Source: Alphaproteobacteria bacterium (lineage in GTDB: Bacteria; Pseudomonadota; Alphaproteobacteria; Bin95). From it: a stretch of DNA of 64,000 nt. The stretch's first letter is position 1; each line of letters starts with the position of its first letter. Location: assembly GCA_020638555.1 (NCBI GenBank), contig JACKII010000002.1, positions 1,054,001-1,118,000 of the forward strand, read 5' to 3'. Of this stretch, positions 52,860 to 60,097 are shown in pieces. The notes below the pieces were generated by a model that was not told where the DNA came from, ran no database searches, and saw only the letters and a list, made by a program, of their open reading frames with translations. A program made the translations under genes and the position numbers.

Positions 52860-54023
52860 TTACTCTTTTCGGTTCAGGGTTTCGAGCGCGGCCAGGAACC
52901 GCCGGGCGCGTCCTGACCAGTCGAAGGCGGCCTCTGCCGCCAGATAGGCATTTTGCTGCATCCGGTTCAAGCGCTCAAGATCGTCGATTGCCGCCGCTAT
53001 CGCGGTGGCGAGCGCCGCGGGGGTCTCGGCCACCAGGGCGTGCCCGATCACACCGGCGGGCTGACCGGCCAGATTGTCCGCCAGGGCGGCGACCGGCAGG
53101 CGGTGGAACAGGTAGTCGAGCGTCTTGAGCTTGAAGCCGCCGCCCACTTCCTCCGCCACCAGCCCGAATCGGGCGGCGTCGAGATACGGTGCCAGGTCCG
53201 GCACGCGGCCCGCGAACGCCAGGCCGGGCCGGGAGAGGGCCTGGCGCAGGGCATCGGGCACGGTGCCGACCACCACGGTTTCGATGCCGTGCCCGGTCAG
53301 GACCGGCACCGCGCCCTCCGCCCAGCGCCGCAGATTCTGTTGCTTGGCCTGCCACTGGAACCGCCCCACCAACACGACGCGGCGGGGCGTCTCGGCCGTG
53401 ATGTGGCGGCGGTCGAGCCGCGGGCCGCTATAGCCGGGCACCAGTTCCAGCACCCGGTCCGCCCCGATCTCCTGCGCGAACGCCGCGGCATCGTCCGGGG
53501 TGATGGCGGCGAGGAGGGCGGCCCGGCCGGCCAATCGCTGCTCCAGCCGGGCGTATTTGGCGGCATCCGCGCGCATCACCCGGCGTTTCATCGGCGAGCG
53601 CTCCCCCGCCGCCACCTGCGTTCGCACCACCCCTTCCCGGTTGTGGGCGATATAGACCAGCGGCGGATGCGTCGGCGGCAGATCGGCCAGGACCCAGCCG
53701 CACGCCGCCTGGTCCACCACCACGGCCTGCCAGTCGCGGGCCGCCAGCAAGGCACGAAACCGCTGGCGCAGGCGCGGGTGGGCGGCCTGCCAGACGCTGG
53801 CGGGCCAGCGGCCGGCAAAGCCCAGGGCGCGAGGGCGAAACGCCGGTGGCGGCACCGCCTCGACCGTCACGCCGGCGATGGGCGGGCCGTCGTTCCGGGT
53901 CAGCAGGGTCACCGCCTGACCGAGCCCGCCGAGCGCATCCAGCAGGCCGCCGCTATAGACCTGGTTGCCGGCATGCCGCTCGCCCGGATGGGTGACCGTC
54001 AGCCAGAGCAGGGGCCGGGCCAT
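52860..54023 (-). CDS. Glycosyltransferase, group 1 (GT4)-like
   Basis: A 387-aa protein with a GT-B layout. The N-terminal part has VTHPGERHAGNQVYSGGLLDAL; the C-terminal nucleotide-sugar part has RRVVLVGRFQWQAKQQNL, GLAFAGRVPDLAPYLDAARF and LVAEEVGGGFKLKTLDYLFH with the acidic EVGGG region. The donor and acceptor are unknown. ATG 54023 was chosen over the frame start nine codons up. It lies 12 bp upstream of the Bpt-EVE gene on the same strand. Confidence 0.75.
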   Translation of the reverse strand: MARPLLWLTVTHPGERHAGNQVYSGGLLDALGGLGQAVTLLTRNDGPPIAGVTVEAVPPPAFRPRALGFAGRWPASVWQAAHPRLRQRFRALLAARDWQAVVVDQAACGWVLADLPPTHPPLVYIAHNREGVVRTQVAAGERSPMKRRVMRADAAKYARLEQRLAGRAALLAAITPDDAAAFAQEIGADRVLELVPGYSGPRLDRRHITAETPRRVVLVGRFQWQAKQQNLRRWAEGAVPVLTGHGIETVVVGTVPDALRQALSRPGLAFAGRVPDLAPYLDAARFGLVAEEVGGGFKLKTLDYLFHRLPVAALADNLAGQPAGVIGHALVAETPAALATAIAAAIDDLERLNRMQQNAYLAAEAAFDWSGRARRFLAALETLNRKE

Positions 54024-54130
54024 CGCCGGGCTATGCGGATCGCCTCTCAATCGTTAGTCTCCGCGACAAAGGGTCAGGTGAGCGCGCCGAGACCCTTGTA
54101 CCTACGCCGCTGTTGTCAAGGAAACGCTTT

Positions 54131-54640
54131 ATGACCGACCAGCCCGCCATCGACTCCCGTGCCTATCGCGACACGCTGGGGCGGATGCCGACCGGCGTCA
54201 CCATCATCACCACCTGCAACGAGGCTGGCGAGCGTGCCGGCGCCACCGTCGGCTCGTTCACGTCGCTGTCGCTCGACCCGCCGCTGGTGCAGTTCAGCCT
54301 GGACAAAACCGCCATCTGCCACCCGCAATTCGTCGAATCCTCGCATTTTGCCATCAATGTGCTGGCCGAGGACCAGACCGACCTTTCCGGCGTTTTCGCC
54401 TCGAAGAAGGACCGGCCGTGGGACGAGTTGTCGTTGATCGCCGGTGAAAAGAGCGCGGCGCCGCTGCTGGCGGGCTGCGTCGCCTATATCGAGTGCGCGC
54501 ACGAGGCGACCTATCCGGGCGGCGACCACGACATTTTCGTCGGCCGGGTGCTGTCGCTGCGAATCGAAGGGCTGGACCGGCGGCCGCTGCTGTTCTTCGG
54601 CGGCGCCTATCACCGGCTCGACACCGACGTGATCGCCTGA
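54131..54640 (+). CDS. Flavin reductase-like protein
   Basis: A 169-aa FMN-binding split-barrel protein of the flavin reductase family: RMPTGVTIITTCNEAGERAG, TVGSFTSLSLDPPLVQFSL, FAINVLAEDQ and GGDHDIFVGRVLSL. Such proteins reduce FMN/FAD with NAD(P)H for a partner monooxygenase; the LLM proteins in this window are possible partners but not adjacent. AAGGAA precedes the ATG. The thioesterase follows 9 bp later. Confidence 0.87.
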   Translation: MTDQPAIDSRAYRDTLGRMPTGVTIITTCNEAGERAGATVGSFTSLSLDPPLVQFSLDKTAICHPQFVESSHFAINVLAEDQTDLSGVFASKKDRPWDELSLIAGEKSAAPLLAGCVAYIECAHEATYPGGDHDIFVGRVLSLRIEGLDRRPLLFFGGAYHRLDTDVIA

Positions 54641-54649
54641 ACCGCCGGC

Positions 54650-55063
54650 ATGTTCCGCACGCCAATCACTCCCCGCGTCTCGGAAACCGACGGGGCGGGG
54701 CATATCAACAATTGTTTCGTCCCGATCTGGCTGGAAGCCGGCCGGCGCGAGATCTTCCGCATTCTGACGCCTAGCCTGGCCTTCGATGCCTGGCGGGTGG
54801 CGCTGGTGAACACCAATATCGACTATACCGCGCAACTGTATTTCGCCGACGATGCGGAAGTCCTGACCTGGGTCGACCATGTCGGCACCAAGTCGTTCCG
54901 GCTTTATGAAGAAGTGCACCAGACCGGCCGGCTTTGCGCCCGCGGCACGGCCACCTATGTCTATTTCAACTACGCGACCCAGCAGGGCGAGCCGATTCCG
55001 GCGGCGGTGCGTGCGGCGTTCGCGTCACACCGCCGCGACGGGGGAGAGCCGCAGGCGGTCTGA
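54650..55063 (+). CDS. Acyl-CoA thioesterase, hot-dog fold
   Basis: A 137-aa protein with the family pattern ITPRVSETDGAGHINNCFVP and TNIDYTAQLYFADDAEVLTW. The catalytic acid of the D-x-x-G-H-I-N-N helix is present. It is cotranscribed with the flavin reductase (9-bp gap). Substrate unknown. Confidence 0.83.
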   Translation: MFRTPITPRVSETDGAGHINNCFVPIWLEAGRREIFRILTPSLAFDAWRVALVNTNIDYTAQLYFADDAEVLTWVDHVGTKSFRLYEEVHQTGRLCARGTATYVYFNYATQQGEPIPAAVRAAFASHRRDGGEPQAV

Positions 55064-55226
55064 GACCGCACCGGCTGCGGGCGCGCGCGGGTAAGCGACG
55101 CTCTGCCCCCCTTGCGTATTGGCGGCCTGCCGCGTAAAAGGCTCGCTTCGCTGCCGCCCGGTGCCGGTACACGGCCCGCGCGCGCGGCGTCCTGTTTCTG
55201 AGATTGTGTTTCGAGGAGTTCCTCCC

Positions 55227-55523
55227 ATGGCGGCTTCCCACAGCCTTGACGCCACCCTCCGCACCGACGCCGGCACCGGCGCCACGCGGGCGCTTCGCCG
55301 GGACGGCAAAGTGCCAGCCATCGTTTATGGCGGCAATGGCGAGACCGTCAGCATTGCGCTGGAGCGGCGCTCGCTGAACCGGGCGCTGAACGTGCCGGGC
55401 CTGATGACCCAGACCATCGCCCTGACCGTCGACGGCAAGACCGAGACCGTGAAACTGCAGGACGTGCAGCTGCACCCGGTCACCGACGAGGCGCTGCACA
55501 TCGACTTTATGCGCACGGCCTGA
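55227..55523 (+). CDS. rplY: Ribosomal protein bL25, short form
   Basis: A 98-aa 5S-rRNA-binding protein. ATLRTDAGTGATRALRRDGK and PAIVYGGNGETVSIAL are the bL25 N-domain; QDVQLHPVTDEALHIDFMR ends it. Most alphaproteobacterial bL25 proteins continue with a CTC-type C-terminal domain to about 190-210 aa, which is absent here. GAGGAG sits before ATG 55227; the frame extends 36 codons further up in low-complexity sequence. pth follows 33 bp later, the usual order. Confidence 0.87.
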   Translation: MAASHSLDATLRTDAGTGATRALRRDGKVPAIVYGGNGETVSIALERRSLNRALNVPGLMTQTIALTVDGKTETVKLQDVQLHPVTDEALHIDFMRTA

Positions 55524-55556
55524 TCGCCTGCTTCACCCAGCCGGGGAGGGAGAGGC

Positions 55557-56201
55557 ATGAGCCGGACCCGCCTGCTGGTCGGCCTCGGCAATCCCGGGGC
55601 CAAATACGCCGCCACCCGCCACAATATCGGCTTTCGCCTGCTGGACGCGATTGCCGCGCACCACCATGCGCCCGCATGGCGGGCGCGGTTCAATGGCGCG
55701 TTCAGCGAGCTGTTTCTGGACGGCCGCAAGGTGCTGCTGCTGAAGCCGCAGACCTTCATGAACGAGTCCGGCCGGTCGGTGGCGCCGGCGCTGAAGTATC
55801 ACAACCTCTCGATCGAAGACGCCATCGTCTTTTACGACGAACTTGACCTGACGCCGGGCAAGGTGCGGGTGCGTCATGGCGGCGGGCTGGCGGGCCATAA
55901 CGGCCTGCGCAGCATCAACGCCCATTGCGGTCCGAATTTCTGGCGGGTGCGGGTCGGCATCGGCCATCCCGGCCGGCCGGAGAAGGTGGCGGGCTATGTG
56001 CTCCACCCCTTCGCCAAGGCGGATGAGGCCTGGCTCGACCCCTTGCTGGACGAGGTGCCGCGGCTGCTGCCTTTCCTGCTGGACAACCAGGACGGCGAGT
56101 TCATGAACCGGCTCTATCTGCGCCTGGGCCCGGTGCTGAAGCCGGAGAAGCCGGCCAGGAACGAGAAGAAGCCCGAATCGCCGGGCGCCTCCGCCAAGTG
56201 A
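55557..56201 (+). CDS. pth: Peptidyl-tRNA hydrolase
   Basis: Recycles peptidyl-tRNA released from ribosomes. A 214-aa protein with the Pth motifs LLVGLGNPGAKYAATRHNIGF (first 20 residues typical, catalytic His in TRHNIG), KPQTFMNESG, FYDELDLTPGKVRVR and GGGLAGHNGLRSI. The C-terminus has a Lys/Glu/Pro-rich tail of about 20 residues. It forms an operon with rplY. Confidence 0.95.
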   Translation: MSRTRLLVGLGNPGAKYAATRHNIGFRLLDAIAAHHHAPAWRARFNGAFSELFLDGRKVLLLKPQTFMNESGRSVAPALKYHNLSIEDAIVFYDELDLTPGKVRVRHGGGLAGHNGLRSINAHCGPNFWRVRVGIGHPGRPEKVAGYVLHPFAKADEAWLDPLLDEVPRLLPFLLDNQDGEFMNRLYLRLGPVLKPEKPARNEKKPESPGASAK

Positions 56202-56206
56202 GCGGT

Positions 56207-56324
56207 GTACCCCGGAGGTGGCGGAGCCGCCGTCCGGGGTTGGTGTCGGCGTGCGAACACAGGCGGGGGTGGTGTTCGCGAGGGCAAGCGATCCCGGCCC
56301 GCCACTCCGCGACGGCCGGGAAAT
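56207..56324 (+). repeat. ~118-bp dispersed palindromic element, copy C
   Basis: From gtaccccggaggtggcgg to gacggccgggaaat, six bases after the pth stop. It has the same hairpin order as copies A and B with several changes in the middle. Confidence 0.85.
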
Positions 56325-56345
56325 ACAATCAAGCCTAGGCGAGAG

Positions 56346-56463
56346 GTACCCCGGAGGTGGCGGAGCCGCCGTCCGGGGCCGGTGTCATCCTTCGAACACG
56401 GGCGGGGCGGTGTTCGCGAGGGCGGCCGGTCCCGGCCCGCCGCTCCGCGACGGCCGGGAAACA
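56346..56463 (+). repeat. ~118-bp dispersed palindromic element, copy D
   Basis: Tandem partner of copy C, again starting ggtaccccggagg and ending cggccgggaaac, same orientation. It ends about 22 bp before the TPP-subunit gene's stop, so the pair fills the gap between converging genes. Confidence 0.85.
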
Positions 56464-56485
56464 CCAGCGCCGTGTCGGCGGCCGC

Positions 56486-57082
56486 CTATTCCTTCAGTCC
56501 GCGCTCGCCCAGCAGGGCCTCGCGGAAGCGCGACTTGCCGATGGAGCCGTCGCGGATCGGCATCACCACCGGTGGCATGTCGCTGGAAACCTTGATCACC
56601 GCAAACTGCGGCCCCTCCGCCGCGTAGATGGCGGTCCGCAGCGCGTCAAGGCCGGTCTCGTTCTGGACCTCCAGGACGTGGTGGAAGCCGCTGGCCCGGG
56701 CGATGCCGGCCAGGTCGACCCCTTCCGACGTGTGCGCCATCTGGCGGCCGGTCTCGCCGAAGCGTTCGTTGTCGATGCAGACCACGGTGAGGTTTTTGGG
56801 CCGCCGCACCGCGACGGTCGGCAGCGCGTAGAGCCCCATCATCAATTCCGCGTCGCCGGTCAGCGCCAGCACGCGGCGCTCCGGCTGGGCCAGGGCGAGG
56901 CCGAGGGCGGTGGGGACGACGCTGCCCATGGCGCCCAGCAGGTAGTAGTTGAGCGGGTTCTCGCCGGCGCTCTCCGCATCCCAGATGGCGGAGCCGAGGC
57001 CGGCGACGATCAGCAGCTTGTCGGTGCGCCCCTCCAGCAGGCGGTGGATCGACGGGCGGCGGGGGAGGAGATTGTCGGTCAT
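56486..57082 (-). CDS. Sulfopyruvate decarboxylase-like TPP enzyme, beta subunit
   Basis: TPP-binding PP-domain subunit of 198 aa: LLGAMGSVVPTALGLALAQ, LTGDAELMMGLYALPT and VVCIDNERFGETGRQ give the Mg-TPP site and the GETG loop of sulfopyruvate/phosphonopyruvate decarboxylases (ComE type). The start ATG 57082 has GAGGAG; the frame extends 23 codons up into the partner gene. It lies 14 bp downstream of the alpha subunit and completes a split enzyme. Phosphonopyruvate or another 2-oxo acid is also possible. Confidence 0.8.
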   Translation of the reverse strand: MTDNLLPRRPSIHRLLEGRTDKLLIVAGLGSAIWDAESAGENPLNYYLLGAMGSVVPTALGLALAQPERRVLALTGDAELMMGLYALPTVAVRRPKNLTVVCIDNERFGETGRQMAHTSEGVDLAGIARASGFHHVLEVQNETGLDALRTAIYAAEGPQFAVIKVSSDMPPVVMPIRDGSIGKSRFREALLGERGLKE

Positions 57083-57096
57083 GGGCTTGCTCCTCG

Positions 57097-57627
57097 CTAA
57101 AACACTTTGGCGCCGATGACGCGCTGGCCGATCAGCACCGCCACCGGGCAATAGGAATTGAACGCCAGCCGCGCGCCGGCCAGCACCATGTCGGCGACCT
57201 CATGCGCATAGTTGGCCCGCATGACGACGGCGCCGGCCGCGTCCAGCATCTTTTCCGCCGACTGGCCGCCATGCAGCTGCCACGGATTGAACTCGCCCCA
57301 CTCGCCGCGCATGGTGACGATGGTGAAAAAGGGGAAGCGGCCGGAGGTGGCGAGGCCCAGGGCGTGGGCAATGTTGCCGATGCCCGACGACTGCATCAGC
57401 ATGACGCTGCGCTGGCCGCCGAGCCAGGCGCCGCAGCAGACGCCCACGGATTCGAACTCGTTCGCCAGCATGCCCGCCTCGATCTCCGGGTCGGCCAGGC
57501 AGCGATCGATCACATGGGCGTGGCCGGCGTCGGGCACGTAGTGGACCTGCTGGATATTCAGCTCTTTCAGCGCCTGGTAAATCTGTTCGCGCCAGTTGGG
57601 TTCGGCGCTGGGCGTGGTTTCCGGCAT
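57097..57627 (-). CDS. Sulfopyruvate decarboxylase-like TPP enzyme, alpha subunit
   Basis: PYR-domain subunit of 176 aa: VHYVPDAGHAHVIDRCL, the cofactor-activating Glu in ANEFESVGVCCGAWLGG, MLMQSSGIGNIAHALG and GEWGEFNPWQLHGG, resembling ComD. ATG 57627 is preferred, with GAGGA 7 bases upstream; the frame extends 40 codons. With the beta subunit it should decarboxylate 3-sulfopyruvate-like acids to aldehydes. This is best known from coenzyme M synthesis in methanogens and sulfonate degradation in bacteria. Confidence 0.8.
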   Translation of the reverse strand: MPETTPSAEPNWREQIYQALKELNIQQVHYVPDAGHAHVIDRCLADPEIEAGMLANEFESVGVCCGAWLGGQRSVMLMQSSGIGNIAHALGLATSGRFPFFTIVTMRGEWGEFNPWQLHGGQSAEKMLDAAGAVVMRANYAHEVADMVLAGARLAFNSYCPVAVLIGQRVIGAKVF

Positions 57628-57807
57628 TGCGGCATCCTCGGGGCGGGGCATTTCCGGTCCCATCCTTATCGCGTCACGCCGGGCGAAGACAAGCGTTCGG
57701 GCCGAAGCGGTGTAAAGACTGACAGAGGGTATCGACAAATTTGACACTTATCGGGGTGTGCGTTTGGCGAGCCTCATAGAAACTTTTGCGGATTTGGCGT
57801 TCTTCGG

Positions 57808-57825
57808 TTTGGCACGATGCATGCA
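57808..57825 (+). promoter_or_regulatory. Sigma-54 (-24/-12)-like promoter
   Basis: tttggcacgatgcatgca contains TGGCACG, four bases, then ATGCA. It matches the sigma-54 consensus TGGCACG-N4-TTGCA at all but one base, with the invariant GG and GC correctly spaced. It points at the PEP-CTERM gene, leaving a leader of about 90 bases. Confidence 0.6.
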
Positions 57826-57916
57826 TAAGTTGTTTCATCCTTACGATTGGTCGGCCAAACCCAGTCCGTTCACGGTGAACCGAACTGGCGGTGGGCTGCG
57901 CAAAAGGTCATGGAAT

Positions 57917-58696
57917 ATGAAATTCGCTCCCATCGTCGCTTCGGCTCTCCTGGCGGTTTTGTCGCTTGCCGCACCGTCGGCGCAGGCCATGGTCATCGAC
58001 AATTTCATCACCCAGCAAATCGTCAGCGTCACCGCTGCGCCGGTCGCGACCGGTTTCAACGCTGCCGCGACGGCGAGCGCGCTGGGAGTCGAACGCGATA
58101 TCCTGGTGACGAAAACGGTCGGATTTCCCGGCGAACAAATTCGCGCCCGAACCAACCCCTTCGGTGCGACGCACCTCCGCATCAGCCAGGACGCGGGTGT
58201 GCGCGGAACCGTCGATGTGGTTTGGGATGGCACAGACGGTTCGTCGGCCGTCAATGCCTCGGGCCTGGGTGGCCTGTCATTGCTGGCCGATGGGTCGACG
58301 GCATTTGCGCTGCGTGTGGGCGGTTCCGACGTTGGCGGCCCGGTGCAGGTGACGCTGTTTCAGCAAGGAAATGCGGCCAACACGCTTTCCGGCACGTTCA
58401 CCGTGCCGGGCGGGCTTCTGGCCAGCCAGGCGGCGGATGACGTGACCTTGTTGTTGCCGTTCACCTCGCTGACGCTGGCGGGTACGGCAAGCGCAAACGA
58501 TATCCTGACGTCTGTTGGCGCCATCCGGCTTCGGGTCGATGGGTCCGCCGCGGCTCAAGAAGCCTGGGATTCCGACTACATTTATTTCCGCACGGTCCCG
58601 GAGCCGATGACGCTCGGCCTGATCGCGATCGCAGGGCTGGCGGTGGCAGGCTTGCGCCGCCGCAGCCCTTGCCATGGAGCGGTAATGCCGGTTTAG
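57917..58696 (+). CDS. PEP-CTERM sorting-domain protein
   Basis: Exported protein of 259 aa. Signal peptide MKFAPIVASALLAVLSLAAP...AQA, a beta-rich Ala/Gly/Thr/Val middle with no known domain, and the C-terminal sorting signal VPEPMTLGLIAIAGLAVAGL followed by RRR. By family knowledge such tails are processed by exosortase and the proteins go to the surface or extracellular matrix. Thirteen or so residues continue beyond the hydrophobic segment (RRRSPCHGAVMPV), longer than usual. No exosortase gene is in the window. A sigma-54-like site lies about 90 bp upstream. Confidence 0.85.
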   Translation: MKFAPIVASALLAVLSLAAPSAQAMVIDNFITQQIVSVTAAPVATGFNAAATASALGVERDILVTKTVGFPGEQIRARTNPFGATHLRISQDAGVRGTVDVVWDGTDGSSAVNASGLGGLSLLADGSTAFALRVGGSDVGGPVQVTLFQQGNAANTLSGTFTVPGGLLASQAADDVTLLLPFTSLTLAGTASANDILTSVGAIRLRVDGSAAAQEAWDSDYIYFRTVPEPMTLGLIAIAGLAVAGLRRRSPCHGAVMPV

Positions 58697-58776
58697 TTTG
58701 TGGGAAACGTCCCAGCGAGCGAAATTGGCTTTCGCGGTGCACGGCACCGGAGGCTGCGCGCATACGGAGCCCGGCC

Positions 58777-59631
58777 ATGGCAACCAACGGCTATCAACAC
58801 ATCGAGGTGCGTCCGATTGCCGGCGCTTGCGGGGCGGAGATCCACGGGGTCGACCTGAATGCCCTCTCGGACGCGGCGTTCGCCGAGATCAGGGCGGCGT
58901 GGCACGACCACCTGGTGATCTTCTTCCGCGACCAGTCGCTGGACGACGAGCAGTTGAAGGCGTTCGGCCGGCGGTTCGCGCCGCTGTTCCGGCACCCGAA
59001 TTTCGTGCCGCAGGACGACCAGCCGGACATTGTGCGCATCTACGCCTCGCCGACCGACACCCGCATTGTCGGCGAGGACTGGCACCAGGACACGAGTTGC
59101 ATGGTCGAGCCGCCATCGGGCGCCGTGCTCTATGCGGTGGAGGTGCCGCCCGCCGGCGGCGACACGCTGTTCGCGAACCAGTACCTGGCCTATGAGACCC
59201 TGTCGGACGGCCTGAAGGCGGCCCTGGCAGAGCGCACCAGCCTGCACTCCGACATTCGCGTCGCCGGGCCGCAGGCGAGGGCCCGGATCACCGGGCGGTC
59301 GTCCGTGACCCGCGCCGACGACGCGTGGCGGCCGACCGAGGCGACGCACCCGGTCTTCCGCACCCATCCCGAAACGGGACGCAAGGCGTTGTTCGTGAAC
59401 CGCTCCTACACCCAGCATTTCGACGGCATGACCAATGAGGAAAGCCAGCCGCTGCTCGACTTTCTGGAGCGGCACGCGACCCGGCCGGAACTCACCTGCC
59501 GCTTCCGCTGGGAAAAGGGCTCGGTGGCGGTGTGGGATAATCGTTGCGTCATGCACATCGCCATGCACGACTACAAGGGGCATTGGCGCAAAATGCACCG
59601 GGTGCAGATGACGGGTGACCGGCCGGTGTGA
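58777..59631 (+). CDS. TauD/TfdA-family Fe(II)/2-oxoglutarate dioxygenase
   Basis: A 284-aa oxygenase coupling 2-oxoglutarate decarboxylation to hydroxylation of a substrate. Iron ligands H103 and D105 lie in GEDWHQDTSCM, and the distal His in WDNRCVMHIAMHD, with the 2-oxoglutarate Arg in RKMHRV. AEIHGVDLNALSD at the start is typical. Taurine is the classic substrate, but other sulfonates or acids are equally possible. The nearby sulfopyruvate-decarboxylase-like pair would fit sulfonate use (inference). Confidence 0.87.
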   Translation: MATNGYQHIEVRPIAGACGAEIHGVDLNALSDAAFAEIRAAWHDHLVIFFRDQSLDDEQLKAFGRRFAPLFRHPNFVPQDDQPDIVRIYASPTDTRIVGEDWHQDTSCMVEPPSGAVLYAVEVPPAGGDTLFANQYLAYETLSDGLKAALAERTSLHSDIRVAGPQARARITGRSSVTRADDAWRPTEATHPVFRTHPETGRKALFVNRSYTQHFDGMTNEESQPLLDFLERHATRPELTCRFRWEKGSVAVWDNRCVMHIAMHDYKGHWRKMHRVQMTGDRPV

Positions 59632-60097
59632 GGTGCGGTGCTGCGGTTTGTTAAGGCGAATTCGGAAATCGTTTGTATTGGCAATTGGTTAAGGCGGTCT
59701 TCTCGGAAACCGTAACAATTGAAAGCAATTCTTGGCTGTTTCGTGCCTTGCGCCGATAGGGTGCAACTGCCGTAGCGGATCGCACGACGAAATCTTATCC
59801 CGATAGGGAGTGAAAGACGAGGGGCAGGCCTCTGGGGGAGGCATCTTGACCTCGGGAGGTCCCGGATAGCGGCTTTGCCGCTTCCGGGAGAGCTTGAGGG
59901 TGCGGATGGCGCGTCGGCCCGGGATGCGATGGTTGACCGATGACCTCGCGCCGTGATGGGGCTTGCATTGCGGTATTCGACGGCGCTTTCTGGCGCTCCT
60001 CAACTCGCCGGCCTCGGAAGTCGATGCAACGGAAGCCACTGCACATCTCGGAGAGCGGTGTAGCACGGCGTTCGAACGGGAAGATTGGAGCAATCGG
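59632..60097. promoter_or_regulatory. Leader region of kup
   Basis: A 466-bp stretch before the chosen kup start. Part 59640-59790 is AT-richer and has two ttaaggcg...tcgg repeats (about 59651 and 59689). A stable hairpin lies at 59861-59888 (cccgga-t-agcggc ttt gccgct-tccggg) and may be a repeat or a control element. A TTG at 59963 is in frame with kup and could start a longer protein. Confidence 0.4.

Noticed and set aside
57717..57916. Sigma-70 promoter with TTGACA at 57741
   Set aside because: No acceptable -10 at 16-18 bp; the sigma-54-like site fits better.
59861..59888. Hairpin in the kup leader as a c-di-AMP or potassium riboswitch
   Set aside because: It is a simple stem with no conserved riboswitch core that I can recognise, and it resembles the local palindromic repeats.
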